From Theristus sp. LFF4_11 (lineage: Eukaryota; Nematoda; Chromadorea; Monhysterida; Xyalidae), in NCBI GenBank assembly GCA_030248135.1, contig JASANC010005420.1, forward strand, positions 1 to 17,136: a stretch of 17,136 nt of DNA, written 5' to 3'. The notes under the pieces were generated by a model that was given only the letters and a program-made list of their open reading frames with translations, ran no database searches and had not been told where the DNA came from. Of the stretch, positions 1-9,150 are shown one piece after another. Made by a program: the position numbers and the translations under genes. The stretch's first letter is position 1. Every line of letters begins with the position of its first letter.

Positions 1-878
1 CAGAATTTACAGATTGTTGATTTACAGAAGTTCTGCACAGAATTTCGCACATGATGTGATTTCGAACTAAACTGGAAAGGACAGTGAAAAATAATTTTAA
101 AACTGTTTTACACTTTTCAGTAAAACAAACGCGGCGCAAAAATATAGCTTTTATGTACTTGTGTCCGTGTGTACCACATCAGAGACTTGAAAAGAGTTGT
201 CGAGCCAAGTCTCTCACTGCTTACACAAAGCCATATTCCTCCTTTTATATGCGTCTCCCGCATTTTTAGATAATCTCAAATACTCCGATTTTATTTACGA
301 AGGCAAAACAACGCCAATCATTCATTGCGCAACAGCAACCGCCGAAACAGCTGTTTTTGACAAAAACCTATTTGAAATTTCTTCCATGTTGATGTCAAAC
401 CTCAGTCAAGCGCTAAGCACAAAATGAATATTGCAGAACCAAAGTTTGCATGCAAATTTGTTTCTGCAATTTGCAGAAATCTACCAAAAAATTCTGCAAA
501 CGGTCCAAAATTTCTGCAAAAAACCGACGTTTTTCTGCAAAAAAAACCCAGACCGAAATCAGTGTTAGAAACACCAAAAAATCAATAACACCTGAAAATT
601 GTGAAGAGAAATACGTTTTTTCACCGTTTTCAAAAAATTTTCGCGAAAAAGCCACGACTGACAATATTTGTATTGAATTTGAAAACCGTCGACAATTTTT
701 TTTGTCATTTCAGTTATTTTCTCGCTGTAGTTGCGTTTATTTTCTGCATTTCCAAAACTGTTGACAGCCATTTTGGAACAGGTTCATCTTCAGATGCCTA
801 ATTTATTGGCTGCGACAGCTGGAAAACTAAGTTTAGGTTTCCCAGAAACATTCAACCGCATAAATGTCACACACACAC
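1..878. other. Intron or 3' flank of the TMBIM4-like gene, with TTCTGCA-type repeats
   Basis: No coding exon of the neighbouring minus-strand gene can be found here, so the stretch is its next intron, which starts at the donor GTGTGT (878-873), or contains its 3' flank. The motif TTCTGCA or its complement TGCAGAA recurs between about 30 and 545 (near 31, 433, 460, 472, 499, 512 and 534), including the near-palindrome TTTCTGCAATTTGCAGAAA. It looks like the wreck of an old repeat element. No terminal repeats or target duplication could be defined. Confidence 0.5.
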
Positions 879-3091
879 CTGCAGAATGGACGCTCCAAAC
901 AGCACGAACAACACGGCGAACAACGCCGCGCCCCAGGACGTGAAGTCGCGCGTCGTCTGGATCGTGTAGATGAACAGACCAACGACCACGAGCGCAGTCA
1001 ATAGCAACGCCTCCATCACAACGTCGACGTCATAGAATGTCACTGAAGCAGAAACACAACACATGGATTGGGGCATGCATGCTTGCGGCTGGGTCCGGGC
1101 CAAGACAAAGGGCGTCAGCGACTTTCTACTCTTCTATCTACATGATGAATGAAAGTGCAAACAGCAAATTATCCATACAGTCGAACTCTAAATTATAGGG
1201 AAGTCGTTGGTGATCACGTCATGCAAGTTTTCTGTGCAGAAATTGCGGTGGCGGCGGAGTTTGGTTTGCACAAAAAGCATGCATCACATCACGTGATCAC
1301 CAACCAACCAATCAGCTGATACTCTATAATTTAGAGTTAACCTCTGATACGACATGGAAATCAAGTCCGACAACAACAAATAACACAGCCAGAGAGACTA
1401 CGATAGAAACTAAACAAAAAACGTTCTCCTTGAAAACTACGTTTGTGCTGAAAATGCACCCCACCACAGTGCCTACCACAAACAGCGACCGTGTACGACT
1501 GACAGACGGTCCAAGCGGCCAACAGAATGTAGTTCGTTGGTGTCTCGTGCCGTTTGATCATCATGGCGATCAGCAACACGATCGAACCAATGAAACCGAT
1601 CGTGACAAGAAACGACCTGTAAAATCAACCACGTTGTATGGTGGTTCTATGCATTTCGGCCTGGCCAACATCATTTGCAGAAGAGGGGTGGCCGTGGCCT
1701 AGAGATGTAAGGGTCAAAAAATTTTTTTAATTTTTTTTTTAAAAAAGTAAAAAAAATGAGCATTTTTTTTAATTAAAAATTTTTGAAATTTTTTCTTTAA
1801 TGTGCCCTGAAAATGCCGTTTTTGGCATAATTTTTCGAAAGTTCAACAAAAATTTTCTTTGACTTTACCTTGTCACTTAGTCTTCAACGCTGCAGGTGGT
1901 ATTCTGGATTGATTTATCGACTGTTTTCAGCCTTGGTGAGTGATGATCGACTCGCGCATTGAAGTACTTGAGCGTCGCAAAGGCTAGTTCAACAAATTCC
2001 GATGTCGCTAAGGTGAGATAGAAGCAGAGAACTCACATTTACGCATCGTTTTTCAGGATCTCGAAAGGTCGAAATTGCACTGTCTGCCACTGCAAGCGTA
2101 ACTTCGTTGGTTGCTCGTTGCTGTTTCGCCTCGTGTCGTCAGCATGATCACACCGGTTTGTTGTGGAACTTGTTTCCATGTTATTTGAGGTGAATTGAGA
2201 GGCAAAACACGAGACGTGATGTCGTCGGTGGGAAAATGGGGTCGCCGAAACCAAGTCTGAAATTTTCACCCTCCTCCCATATGAGTGGGGGTCATATGGT
2301 AAGTCGGTGGCTCCTCAGATGGTGATATTCGGACTCCCTGAAAAATTCTGAACAACTTTCATTAAAAAAAAAATTAAAAAATTTTTTTTTAAAGAAAAAA
2401 ATAGAAATTTTTTTTTTCTTGACATCTCTACCGTGGCCTCATCAGTGATGTGCCCTCTTGTTTGCTTTCAAACACGAAACGTTCCACCGTTGATTGTTGC
2501 GGTGCAAGTCCATGAACGTGTTTTACATTACGCAACAAAATTCATGAATGCATTCATGAGCGCGACAGTTTGAAATTCGAAAAATCAAACCTTTTTAACT
2601 GCTTACCACTCTTGAACCAGTCCCTTCGCGCCGGGTGTCAGAACGACCGTCAAACCGAATACCGTCGTCACGAGCAACTGCACCATTAGAATGCCAAACA
2701 CTTTACGCAGAAAACCTGAACAAGCGCACCGTAGTTCACTTTCATTCATTCACTCAAGTTTCAACAAAAACGCTGCTAGCCGCCGTGAATGGGGCAACAA
2801 GCGCAAACACAAATGTTTGAAATTGAAATCACCAACCGACCAAACCAGTAAGTATCACAAAAAGCAAAAAAAACTCGGAAATATACCCATTCGAATGGCA
2901 ATCTGCGCCGTGGCGACTTTCGAGCCGGGCACGAACGATTCAAAATCATCCAGCAAATTCTGTTGATCGGATGCCAGTCGTGCCGGTCTCGATCCACCGA
3001 TGCCCGGGTGAGCTTTTTTCGGCATGTTTTCGGTTGAGCCGCCGCTGCTCATCAGCTTGCCCTCCTCTGCCAACATTGGAAGTGACGCCAT
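879..3091 (-). CDS. TMBIM4: TMBIM4-like (Lifeguard 4 / Bax-inhibitor-1 family) membrane protein, four exons, 3' end off the window
   Basis: Coding exons on the minus strand are 3091-2887, 2715-2607, 1616-1477 and 1042-879, 618 nt or 206 codons. Each intron starts GT and ends AG, and the phases (1, 2, 1, 0) join without a break. The start is the ATG at 3091, with A at -3 and G at +4. A polar N-terminus (about residues 1-55) precedes the family block with DDFESF at 49-54 and IAIRMGFLRKVFGIL across the first junction. Hydrophobic segments follow, then the TMBIM4-like signature VTFYDV and YTIQTTRDFTSWGAALFA in exon 4. The family are multi-pass Golgi/ER membrane proteins linked to calcium handling and resistance to cell death. 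Human TMBIM4 is about 238 residues, so roughly the last quarter, the final membrane segments, must lie beyond position 1. VTFYDV and the short N-terminus favour TMBIM4 over TMBIM1-3. Introns 2 and 3 carry transposon insertions. Confidence 0.88.
1184..1338. mobile_element. Small inverted-repeat element (MITE) in intron 3 of the TMBIM4-like gene
   Basis: The perfect 15-bp inverted repeat AACTCTAAATTATAG lies at 1184-1198, with its complement at 1324-1338. A second inverted pair lies inside it: TTGGTGATCACGT near 1208 and ACGTGATCACCAA near 1290. The 155-bp size, AT-rich ends and lack of any reading frame fit a non-autonomous DNA transposon. No convincing target duplication was seen, so the superfamily is open. 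Confidence 0.65.
1700..2430 (+). mobile_element. hAT-type MITE, copy 1 (731 bp), in intron 2 of the TMBIM4-like gene
   Basis: The element begins TAGAGATGT and ends ACATCTCTA, a perfect 9-bp terminal inverted repeat. It is flanked by an exact 8-bp direct repeat CCGTGGCC at 1692-1699 and 2431-2438. An 8-bp target duplication with TAGAG-type ends is characteristic of the hAT superfamily. The subterminal zones are A/T homopolymer-rich; the middle is of balanced composition. It encodes no transposase, so it would have moved using an enzyme supplied elsewhere. A second copy in the opposite orientation lies at 6552-7369 and differs at only about four places over roughly 440 bp of core, so the family is young. 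Confidence 0.9.
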
Positions 3092-4750
3092 CTTTTCTTT
3101 TGGTATTATTGATTCGGGCGGCGGTGCCGGTGCTGGCGGATGATGACTTGATCTTTTCTTGACTTTCTGAAATCAAACGGTTGGTTGAAGTTGTCGAGTA
3201 TCTGAAAAGTGGTGTGGTAGTGGTATTATTGACCAACACCTACGCTAAGAAGGGGCAGCAGCAGTACCGAAGGGGGAAGCAAATTTTCGATGGGGCGGGG
3301 ACGTTTTTGGGCCACTGGGCGTAGCGTTTTCAATCAAAAAATCCTTCAAAATTTCCTCTATATGCTCTGAAAACCTTATTTTTAGCATAATTTTTGGAAA
3401 GCTATTTATGTCCCGACCACGACATTTTCCTCCGGCATTTTGAAATTTTTTAACTGCAACTTTCAACTTTAATTTTTTCAATAAAATTTAATAAAACGGG
3501 ATTTTTAGTTTTTTAGAACCCCATTTGCGAGCAACGCTCAAAAACTTCATTTTCCAACAGGTGTTCAAGCCTGATCAATCTGTAAAGGTTTGCCTACTTT
3601 ATTCAAAAAGCGTCAATTATTTCACGCTTCACAAAAAAATTGTTGGTTTTTCCCGTTTTGCAAATGTCCGCAAACTGTTGAAAGAACGGCACGGCGACGG
3701 GACGGAACAATGAAAAAAACACAACTGCTCCGCTCATGATGAATCGGTATAAAAACGTGAATTGCTTTCAGTGAGGAACAGGCAGTTTCATCAGAAACAG
3801 TGAAACGGGTTAGTCAGAGGTACATGTACTCGACGACGTTTTCAACTTCAACTCCACAGGTCACACAACTGTGAATTGATGCATGTTATGCCGTTTTGTT
3901 TTGATCATCACACCACACAGACAAAAACTATGAAATACTGTTTTTCACCGGAAAAACGAAACGGTTTCGGTTTGGACATGGAAAGTGGTGAACAGTTGTT
4001 GTTTGTGTATGAGACGTGACATGGTAGTCGTCTCTGAAATTCACAAGTCGAGAGAACGCGAAACGGACGACGACGATGATTGTGCTGTTTGCAGAAAACA
4101 TTATTCTGATTTGATCGGAAACGGAACTGAGTGGTATATGAGGAAATTCGTTAAAAGCGACGGCAATGTTGATGGGGCCACGGCCCACTTGTGGATTTGT
4201 TTTCTCAATTCTCAATTTATTTCAACTCAACGCGCTCGAAGGCGGTAACGACCAAAAGCAGTCACAAAATTTCCCAATAATACGCAATGACGACGGGCAC
4301 AGAAGATAAGAGACTAAGATTGGGCAAGATACGAACGAACTAACAATGGAAGAACAGCAGAGAGCAAAAACTGATCGCATCTGGGCAAACATACAATGTA
4401 TCTGTCAATTTACGGAACAAATCCACAACCGTGAGAGAACACAACAGAAATGGAAACAAGATCAGCAGCATGAAGACCTCAACATCCAAACTTCAAGATT
4501 CTCCAGTCTGTGGCACACCAGAACCAAACGACCCAGTCATCATCAGAACAGAAAAACCGAACCGCCAGATCGGAAAACCAAATTCATCGATGCAGCATGT
4601 TGAAACAAAGGTTCAAGTGTATCTGTTTTGACGCGTCATGTTCAATAGAATAAACAAGACAAAACCACCGACAAAGCCGCATACCTGAGACAACGGGTCC
4701 AAGTGGGAAACGCTGGGTTTGCGGAAATGCGGACTCCTTGTTGTTTCTGA
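3092..4750. other. Intergenic region upstream of the TMBIM4-like gene; no gene supported
   Basis: On the minus strand, pyrimidine-AG sites near 3200 and 3172 precede the TMBIM4-like ATG and could be a 5' UTR intron end or a trans-splice acceptor, but this is a guess. Around 3359-3401 the sequence resembles a segment near the A/T-rich end of the hAT MITE (ATATGCTCTGAAAA and AGCATAATTTTTGGAAAG compared with 1799-1841), perhaps an old relative. From about 4250 to 4680 the plus strand is A-rich and T-poor. The short overlapping frames on both strands show no recognisable domain or codon pattern. Confidence 0.4.
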
Positions 4751-5980
4751 TCACTTGAAAATGGTTGGGAAATTTTTCTGTATCAAAGAAAAGATTTTCG
4801 AATATTCAGTTTTCAACAGATTGCTTCTAAACTCCTTGACTGACCTGGAACATACCGTTTTTGATTCAAGTGAGTTCCAGATTGGAATTACACGCACGCT
4901 CCAAAATTGTTTTCGCACGTGAGTTTTGGCTCGGGGAACAAAAAGCTTGAATGGGTGACCTCTCGTATTTTTTCCACTATCTGCTAGAACGAAAAAGTCG
5001 CTGTGGTCTGGAAAGTAGCACAGTTTGTTGATGATCTTAAAAATGAAAATTAGATCATTAAATGTGCGCAGGACAATAAAGGGAGTTAGTTTCAAATCTG
5101 TCAAACGATCGGAGTAAGATTTATCAAAATCCATACCAGGCAAGTACCTGGTAAAAGATCTCTGCACGGATTCCAGCAGTTTGTTAATTCCGACCTGGTT
5201 TGGAGACCAAACGGTTGTACAGAATGACATATTCGGAATAACAAGACTTTTGAAAAGATGTAATTGGAATTTCTGAGTTTTGAGTCGAAAGGACCGTCGT
5301 GTGAGATTGGCAATACAAGTTGATTTTTTCACAACTGATGATATGTGATCAAAGAAAGTAAGATTTTCATCAATTAGGATTCCAAGATCTTTAACAACAT
5401 GTTCTGATTTGACTAATTCGGTACCAATAGTGTATTCGTAATTTAGGTTCTTTTTTGTGTTCAGGTGAAGGACACGTGTTTTTTGGACAGATAGTTTCAG
5501 TTCGTTTTGTTGCATCCAGGCATGTAGTGCATTCAGATCTTGTTGAAGAAGAAATCTGTCTGACTGGTTGGATACTTCCCGATATAATTTGACATCATCA
5601 GCATAAATGAAAATTTTGCTGTGTTGGATTACGTTAGGCAAGTCATTTATAAACAGGTTGAAGAGAATTGGGCCGAGCACACTGCCCTGCGGTACTCCCG
5701 ATGTGACATGAATTTTTTCTGTTGTAAATTTGTTAATTTTAACTGCTTGTGTACGATTTGACAGGTAGGCAACAATCCAGTTTAGAAGATAACCTCCAAT
5801 TCCAATTTTAATGAGTTTGTCGACGAGCAAATCATGACTGACTGTATCGAAAGCTTTTGAAATGTCTAGGTAGATAACATCAGTACCTTTTTGATTGTCA
5901 AAAAGTTTTGTCTTGTCGGTGTTTGCTTTGACAAACTTAATACCTCTGTCACACCGGCCGAGTTTGAAAAACGAAATCAT
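4751..5980 (-). CDS. Non-LTR retrotransposon reverse transcriptase (CR1/Jockey-type), 5'-truncated fragment
   Basis: A 409-codon open frame carries the core polymerase motifs of LINE reverse transcriptases. Motif A is VIYLDISKAFD (about residues 35-45, with the metal-binding Asp at 39). Motif B' is TSGVPQGSVLGPILF (93-107). Motif C is IYADDVKLYR (125-134) with the catalytic YADD. Downstream lie a thumb-like region and a Lys/Arg-rich end as in the CR1/Jockey group. The apurinic-type endonuclease and the fingers part of the polymerase, which normally precede motif A, are missing. The upstream sequence (5981-6060) shows no such domains, so the copy is cut at its 5' end, the usual result of incomplete target-primed reverse transcription. 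The ATG at 5980 is probably not an ancestral start. The frame has no internal stop, so the copy is fairly recent. Its 3' end and target duplication were not located. Confidence 0.88.
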   Translation of the reverse strand: MISFFKLGRCDRGIKFVKANTDKTKLFDNQKGTDVIYLDISKAFDTVSHDLLVDKLIKIGIGGYLLNWIVAYLSNRTQAVKINKFTTEKIHVTSGVPQGSVLGPILFNLFINDLPNVIQHSKIFIYADDVKLYREVSNQSDRFLLQQDLNALHAWMQQNELKLSVQKTRVLHLNTKKNLNYEYTIGTELVKSEHVVKDLGILIDENLTFFDHISSVVKKSTCIANLTRRSFRLKTQKFQLHLFKSLVIPNMSFCTTVWSPNQVGINKLLESVQRSFTRYLPGMDFDKSYSDRLTDLKLTPFIVLRTFNDLIFIFKIINKLCYFPDHSDFFVLADSGKNTRGHPFKLFVPRAKTHVRKQFWSVRVIPIWNSLESKTVCSRSVKEFRSNLLKTEYSKIFSLIQKNFPTIFK

Positions 5981-6534
5981 TTGAGCTTACCGCGGTGCCA
6001 AAGCCAGGGTTCAAAAACTGACAATCAGATTCCGCACTGCGCTGTCTGATTGCAGTTCAATCAATCAAACACGTTGGATTGAACAGTTTCATTCCTAGTT
6101 TCAGAGAAAACGACGTTTCATCACTCCTTGCCTTGTACCGTGATTGTTCGAGACGTTAAAGTGTTTTTCATAATCATCTAAGACCGGAGCGTGTGTAAAA
6201 CAAGGTGCGGAGTGTGTGCTGCATGCTCATTGGAAAGTGCAGGTGCCATGCCGATGCCCGTGCGCGTGCGTTTTGAATAAAGAAGCATTACGATCTGTAA
6301 AACGGTCCAAAATGTCGACGTGATTAATTAATTTATTTATTTTTATTCATGTTGTCAACATATGATGTCAACATGTCAAAGAGCATAATTTTTGTTGCAC
6401 TTTCAAGATTTCAAGGTTTTATTTAACACGCAGCACCTTTAACAAAAACACAATGATAAAGAAGTAACATTATGACAAAATTATTTTAAAATGAATGAAA
6501 CAAACAACTATTATATCTGTTTTGTATGGTAAAA
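5981..6534. other. AT-rich intergenic DNA between the retrotransposon fragment and the nested DNA elements
   Basis: No gene is seen. An AATAAA lies in the plus strand at about 6277 after GC-rich sequence, without any recognisable exon before it. At 6348-6375 CATGTTG and CAACATG form a short inverted repeat around two copies of TGTCAACAT. From 6320 to 6530 the composition is strongly A+T. Confidence 0.35.
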
Positions 6535-6551
6535 GTGCAGAGTGGCCAACG

Positions 6552-7369
6552 TAGAGATGTCAAGAAAAAAAAATTTCTATTTTTTTCTTGAAAAAAAAAA
6601 TTTTTTTTAATTTTTTTTTTAATGAAAGTTGTTCAGAATTTTTCAGGGAGTCCGAATATCACCATCTGAGGAGCCACCGACTTACCATATGACCCCCACT
6701 CATATGGGAGGAGGGTGAAAATTTCAGACTTGGTTTCGGCGACCCCATTTTCCCACCGACGACATCACGTCTCGTGTTTTGCCTCTCAATTCACCTCAAA
6801 TAACACGGAAACAAGTTCAACAACAAACCGGTGTGATCATGCTGACGACACGAGGCGAAACAGCAACGAGCAACCAACGAAGTTACGCTTGCAGTGGCAG
6901 ACAGTGCAATTTCGACCTTTCGAGATCCTGAAAAACGATGCGTAAATGTGAGTTCTCTGCTTCTATCTCACCTTAGCGGCATCGGAATTTGTTGAACTAG
7001 CCTTTGCGACGCTCAAGTACTTCAATGCGCGAGTCGATCATCACTCACCAAGGCTAAAAACAGTCGATAAATCAATCCAGAATACTTCAACTTCAACTTC
7101 AACTTTTATTGAACACGCAGTATCAGCTGCAAAATACATGGTGAGTAAGTGGAGAATACCACCTGCAGCGTTGAAGACTAAGTGACAAGGTAAAGTCAAA
7201 GAAAATTTTTGTTGAACTTTCGAAAAATTATGCCAAAAACGGCATTTTCAGGGCACATTAAAGAAAAAATTTCAAAAATTTTTAATAAAAAAAATAAAAA
7301 TAAAATGCTCATTTTTTTTACTTTTTTTTTAAAATTAAAAAAAAAATTTTTTTGACCCTTACATCTCCA
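6552..7369 (-). mobile_element. hAT-type MITE, copy 2 (818 bp), inverted relative to copy 1
   Basis: The ends are TAGAGATGT and ACATCTCCA (one mismatch in the 9-bp inverted repeat). The exact 8-bp target duplication GGCCAACG is at 6544-6551 and 7370-7377. It is about 99% identical to the reverse complement of 1700-2430 in the core, with differences such as C for T in AATAACACGG and A for C in AAGTTCAACA. Most of the extra length comes from a 74-bp gain (68-bp insert plus target duplication) at 7085-7158. It sits inside the left terminal repeat of the outer element, so it arrived later. Confidence 0.9.
7085..7152 (-). mobile_element. 68-bp retroposon 3' tail inserted in hAT MITE copy 2
   Basis: Comparison with hAT copy 1, which lacks it, defines this insertion exactly. 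The flank AGAATA at 7079-7084 is repeated at 7153-7158 and occurs once in copy 1. On the minus strand the insert ends TTCAATAAAAG followed by three units of TTGAAG. A short A-rich 3' end with a microsatellite tail and a 6-bp target duplication is what a severely 5'-truncated non-LTR element leaves. Whether it belongs to the same family as the reverse transcriptase at 4751-5980 cannot be shown here. Confidence 0.8.
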
Positions 7370-7377
7370 GGCCAACG

Positions 7378-7535
7378 TGCATAGTGGCCATGAAAAATGC
7401 CTAGTTATAGTGTCCAAAACATATCCCAAAGTGGCCACGACATATAGCAGAGTGGCCAATGCCTATGGACAAGTGTCCAATAGCTATAACATAGTGGCCA
7501 ATATACATGCATAGTGGCCAATACAGGGTTTTAAA
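7378..7535 (+). repeat. Subterminal array of AGTGKCCA motifs
   Basis: Inside the left end of the outer element the octamer AGTGGCCA or AGTGTCCA occurs seven times in about 150 bp (near 7383, 7409, 7430, 7451, 7474, 7494 and 7514). Copies in the opposite orientation lie at the right end (near 9064, 9090, 9122 and 9139). Repeated subterminal motifs in mirror orientation are typical transposase-binding sites. Confidence 0.6.
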
Positions 7536-7626
7536 TAATGCTGTTACAGGGTGATCCAGAAGTTATGATTTTTGAACTTTGTTGTTATTTCTGGCACATT
7601 GAAGTGACAAACTGTTGCTTGTGTTG

Positions 7627-8076
7627 TACCGTATTACCTCTATTAAACCCCCCCCCCAAAATTAAACCCCCCCCCCAAAAATAAACCCCCACCCCCTCGA
7701 CAAGTTTCCAAATAATCCCCCCCAAAAATAAACCCCCATGGGGGTTTATTAGAAACCTGTTTGAAACACATACCTAGCGAATTCAGTGGCTGAATGCAGT
7801 GACATTGGTGAAATTGTGCTACCAAAGGCCCCAAAGGGATGAGTTAGTGGTAATTTCATTACAAAAGGCTGTTACAAAAGGAAATCTCTGTGAAAAGTAG
7901 AAGTTTCTGCGACTTCCTTCCTGCCATGGAAAGTATTTTTGCCATTTTGCTCACCCCTAAAAATGGTTTCCAAATAACCCCCCCCCAAAAATAATCCCCC
8001 CCCAAAATAAATCCCCACCCCCAGAAGTCGCTGAAGAAATAAACCCCCATGGGGGTTTATTAGAGGTAATACGGTA
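7627..8076. mobile_element. Poly-C MITE (450 bp) with 7-bp target duplication
   Basis: The left end TACCGTATTACCTCTATTAA and the right end, complementary to TACCGTATTACCTCTAATAA, form a terminal repeat with one mismatch. Both run into CCCCC/GGGGG blocks. The direct repeat TGTGTTG flanks it at 7620-7626 and 8077-8083. Inside are clustered C tracts of 5-10 bases (about 7649-7735 and 7978-8023) separated by AAAAT or AAATAAA. The core between them (about 7756-7970) is of ordinary composition without a gene. The superfamily is not assigned. Confidence 0.78.
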
Positions 8077-8083
8077 TGTGTTG

Positions 8084-8650
8084 CAAATCATTTCATGTTT
8101 GTTTGATGAGTTTGTTCAGTTTTGTGATCAACAACAAAGGCAAATTGTGCAAAATACCGGTTTTAGGTAGGTTAACAACGTAGGTTTCACAACGCAATCC
8201 GCCACCTGTTTGGCGGAAAGCCAGGTCTGCCTAGGGTTGAAAAAAACCGGTATTTTTCAAATCGCGGTAAAAAACCTGTATTTTTACCGTTTTTTACCGG
8301 TAAAAAAACGGGAAAAAAACGGAGTATTATTTGGTGAGAATTGTTGAAAACCAATGATACGAAGACTCGTACAAGTTACGAGTTGTTGAAGTTCGTCTTT
8401 CGTGACAAAACACCACCCACAAGTGTGTTTTTTGCCAATGTAACAGAAACCATGATTCTGACAGGCTTTTGAACATGAAATTCAATAAAATACAGCTTCG
8501 AACAATTGACCAAGGTATGGTCACAATTATTATTATTCTTTGGTATGGTCACAATCACAACCGGAAATCTGGTCACAAGCTCAATCACAGTACCACTTTT
8601 TGTAGCTGCATAGAAAGAAAGACATGTATGGATGCGTACGGACCAGAACC
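8084..8650. other. Interior of the outer element; ACCGGTAAAAA-rich segment, no gene
   Basis: A perfect 6-bp stem, CCGCCA with TGGCGG, lies at 8199-8216. From 8231 to about 8330 the sequence starts TAGGGTTGAAAAAAACCGG and repeats ACCGGTAAAAAA-like blocks in both orientations, which resembles the end of an Ac-type hAT element. No partner end was found. Around 8514-8578 GGTCACAA is repeated loosely three times. Overlapping short frames here show no domain. Confidence 0.35.
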
Positions 8651-8753
8651 GTGCGACGGTGTGGTGAAACGTGGTGCAGATGCCGCAAGTAAAATTTGCG
8701 GCAGATTCACCTATTTTGCGGCATCTTCACCGTGTTCCTACACACCGTCGCAC
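8651..8753. repeat. 103-bp nested hairpin
   Basis: The perfect 13-bp arms GTGCGACGGTGTG (8651-8663) and CACACCGTCGCAC (8741-8753) enclose a second perfect 10-bp pair, GATGCCGCAA (about 8678) and TTGCGGCATC (about 8716). An additional TTGCGGCAGATTCACC copy lies in the loop. It may be a tiny foldback element or a structured remnant. No target duplication was identified. Confidence 0.65.
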
Positions 8754-9150
8754 AGGTAGTGGCATGGACAGAGATTCATATGTCAAAGAAAATTGCATTC
8801 TTCTGTTTTTCACTTTTTTGTTTGTTGTGCACTTTGCTTCTGCTTATCACCATTCATTTCCACCCATGCATTTCACTTTGTAGATATTTCTTTGGGAAAC
8901 TTTTGGCAATCTTTCAGCTTGACCACGTGCACACCACAAAAAATGCACTGTGTGTTGCAAGTTGAAAGGTTGTGTCCATGAACAATCGATATATGCATAT
9001 GCGTTATGAGTTGACCAGAATAAAAGGGTTGACCAACACAATGCATTTGCTTGTATAAATGTCGTGGCCACTTTGGGATATGTTTTGGACACTATAACTA
9101 GCAAAAATGCAAATTTTCTCACGGCCACTATGCACGTTGGCCACTATGCA

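Noticed and set aside
2039..2269. A 76-codon frame found in both hAT MITE copies (also 6715-6945)
   Set aside because: It begins with GTG rather than ATG, resembles no transposase, and is shared only because the two copies are about 99% identical.
2946..3239. A 97-codon minus-strand frame overlapping TMBIM4-like exon 1
   Set aside because: Different frame from an exon supported by homology and splice phase; low-complexity Ser/Thr/Arg content.
3748..3755. TATAAAAA as a promoter
   Set aside because: No supported gene starts downstream on the plus strand within a sensible distance.
3928..4248. Overlapping frames on both strands, the plus one with an acidic run and CAVC followed later by WIC, faintly like a zinc-binding tail of a transposase
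   Set aside because: The expected further Cys/His pairs are absent and no exon structure could be built.
4346..4631. Two Gln/Lys-rich plus-strand frames
   Set aside because: Composition follows A-rich DNA; the two frames overlap and neither shows a domain.
1692..7377. A composite transposon formed by the two inverted hAT MITEs and the DNA between them
   Set aside because: Each copy has its own different 8-bp target duplication, so they inserted independently.
7544..7570. ACAGGGTGATCCAGAAGTT as a mariner-type terminus
   Set aside because: No inverted partner or flanking TA duplication was found.
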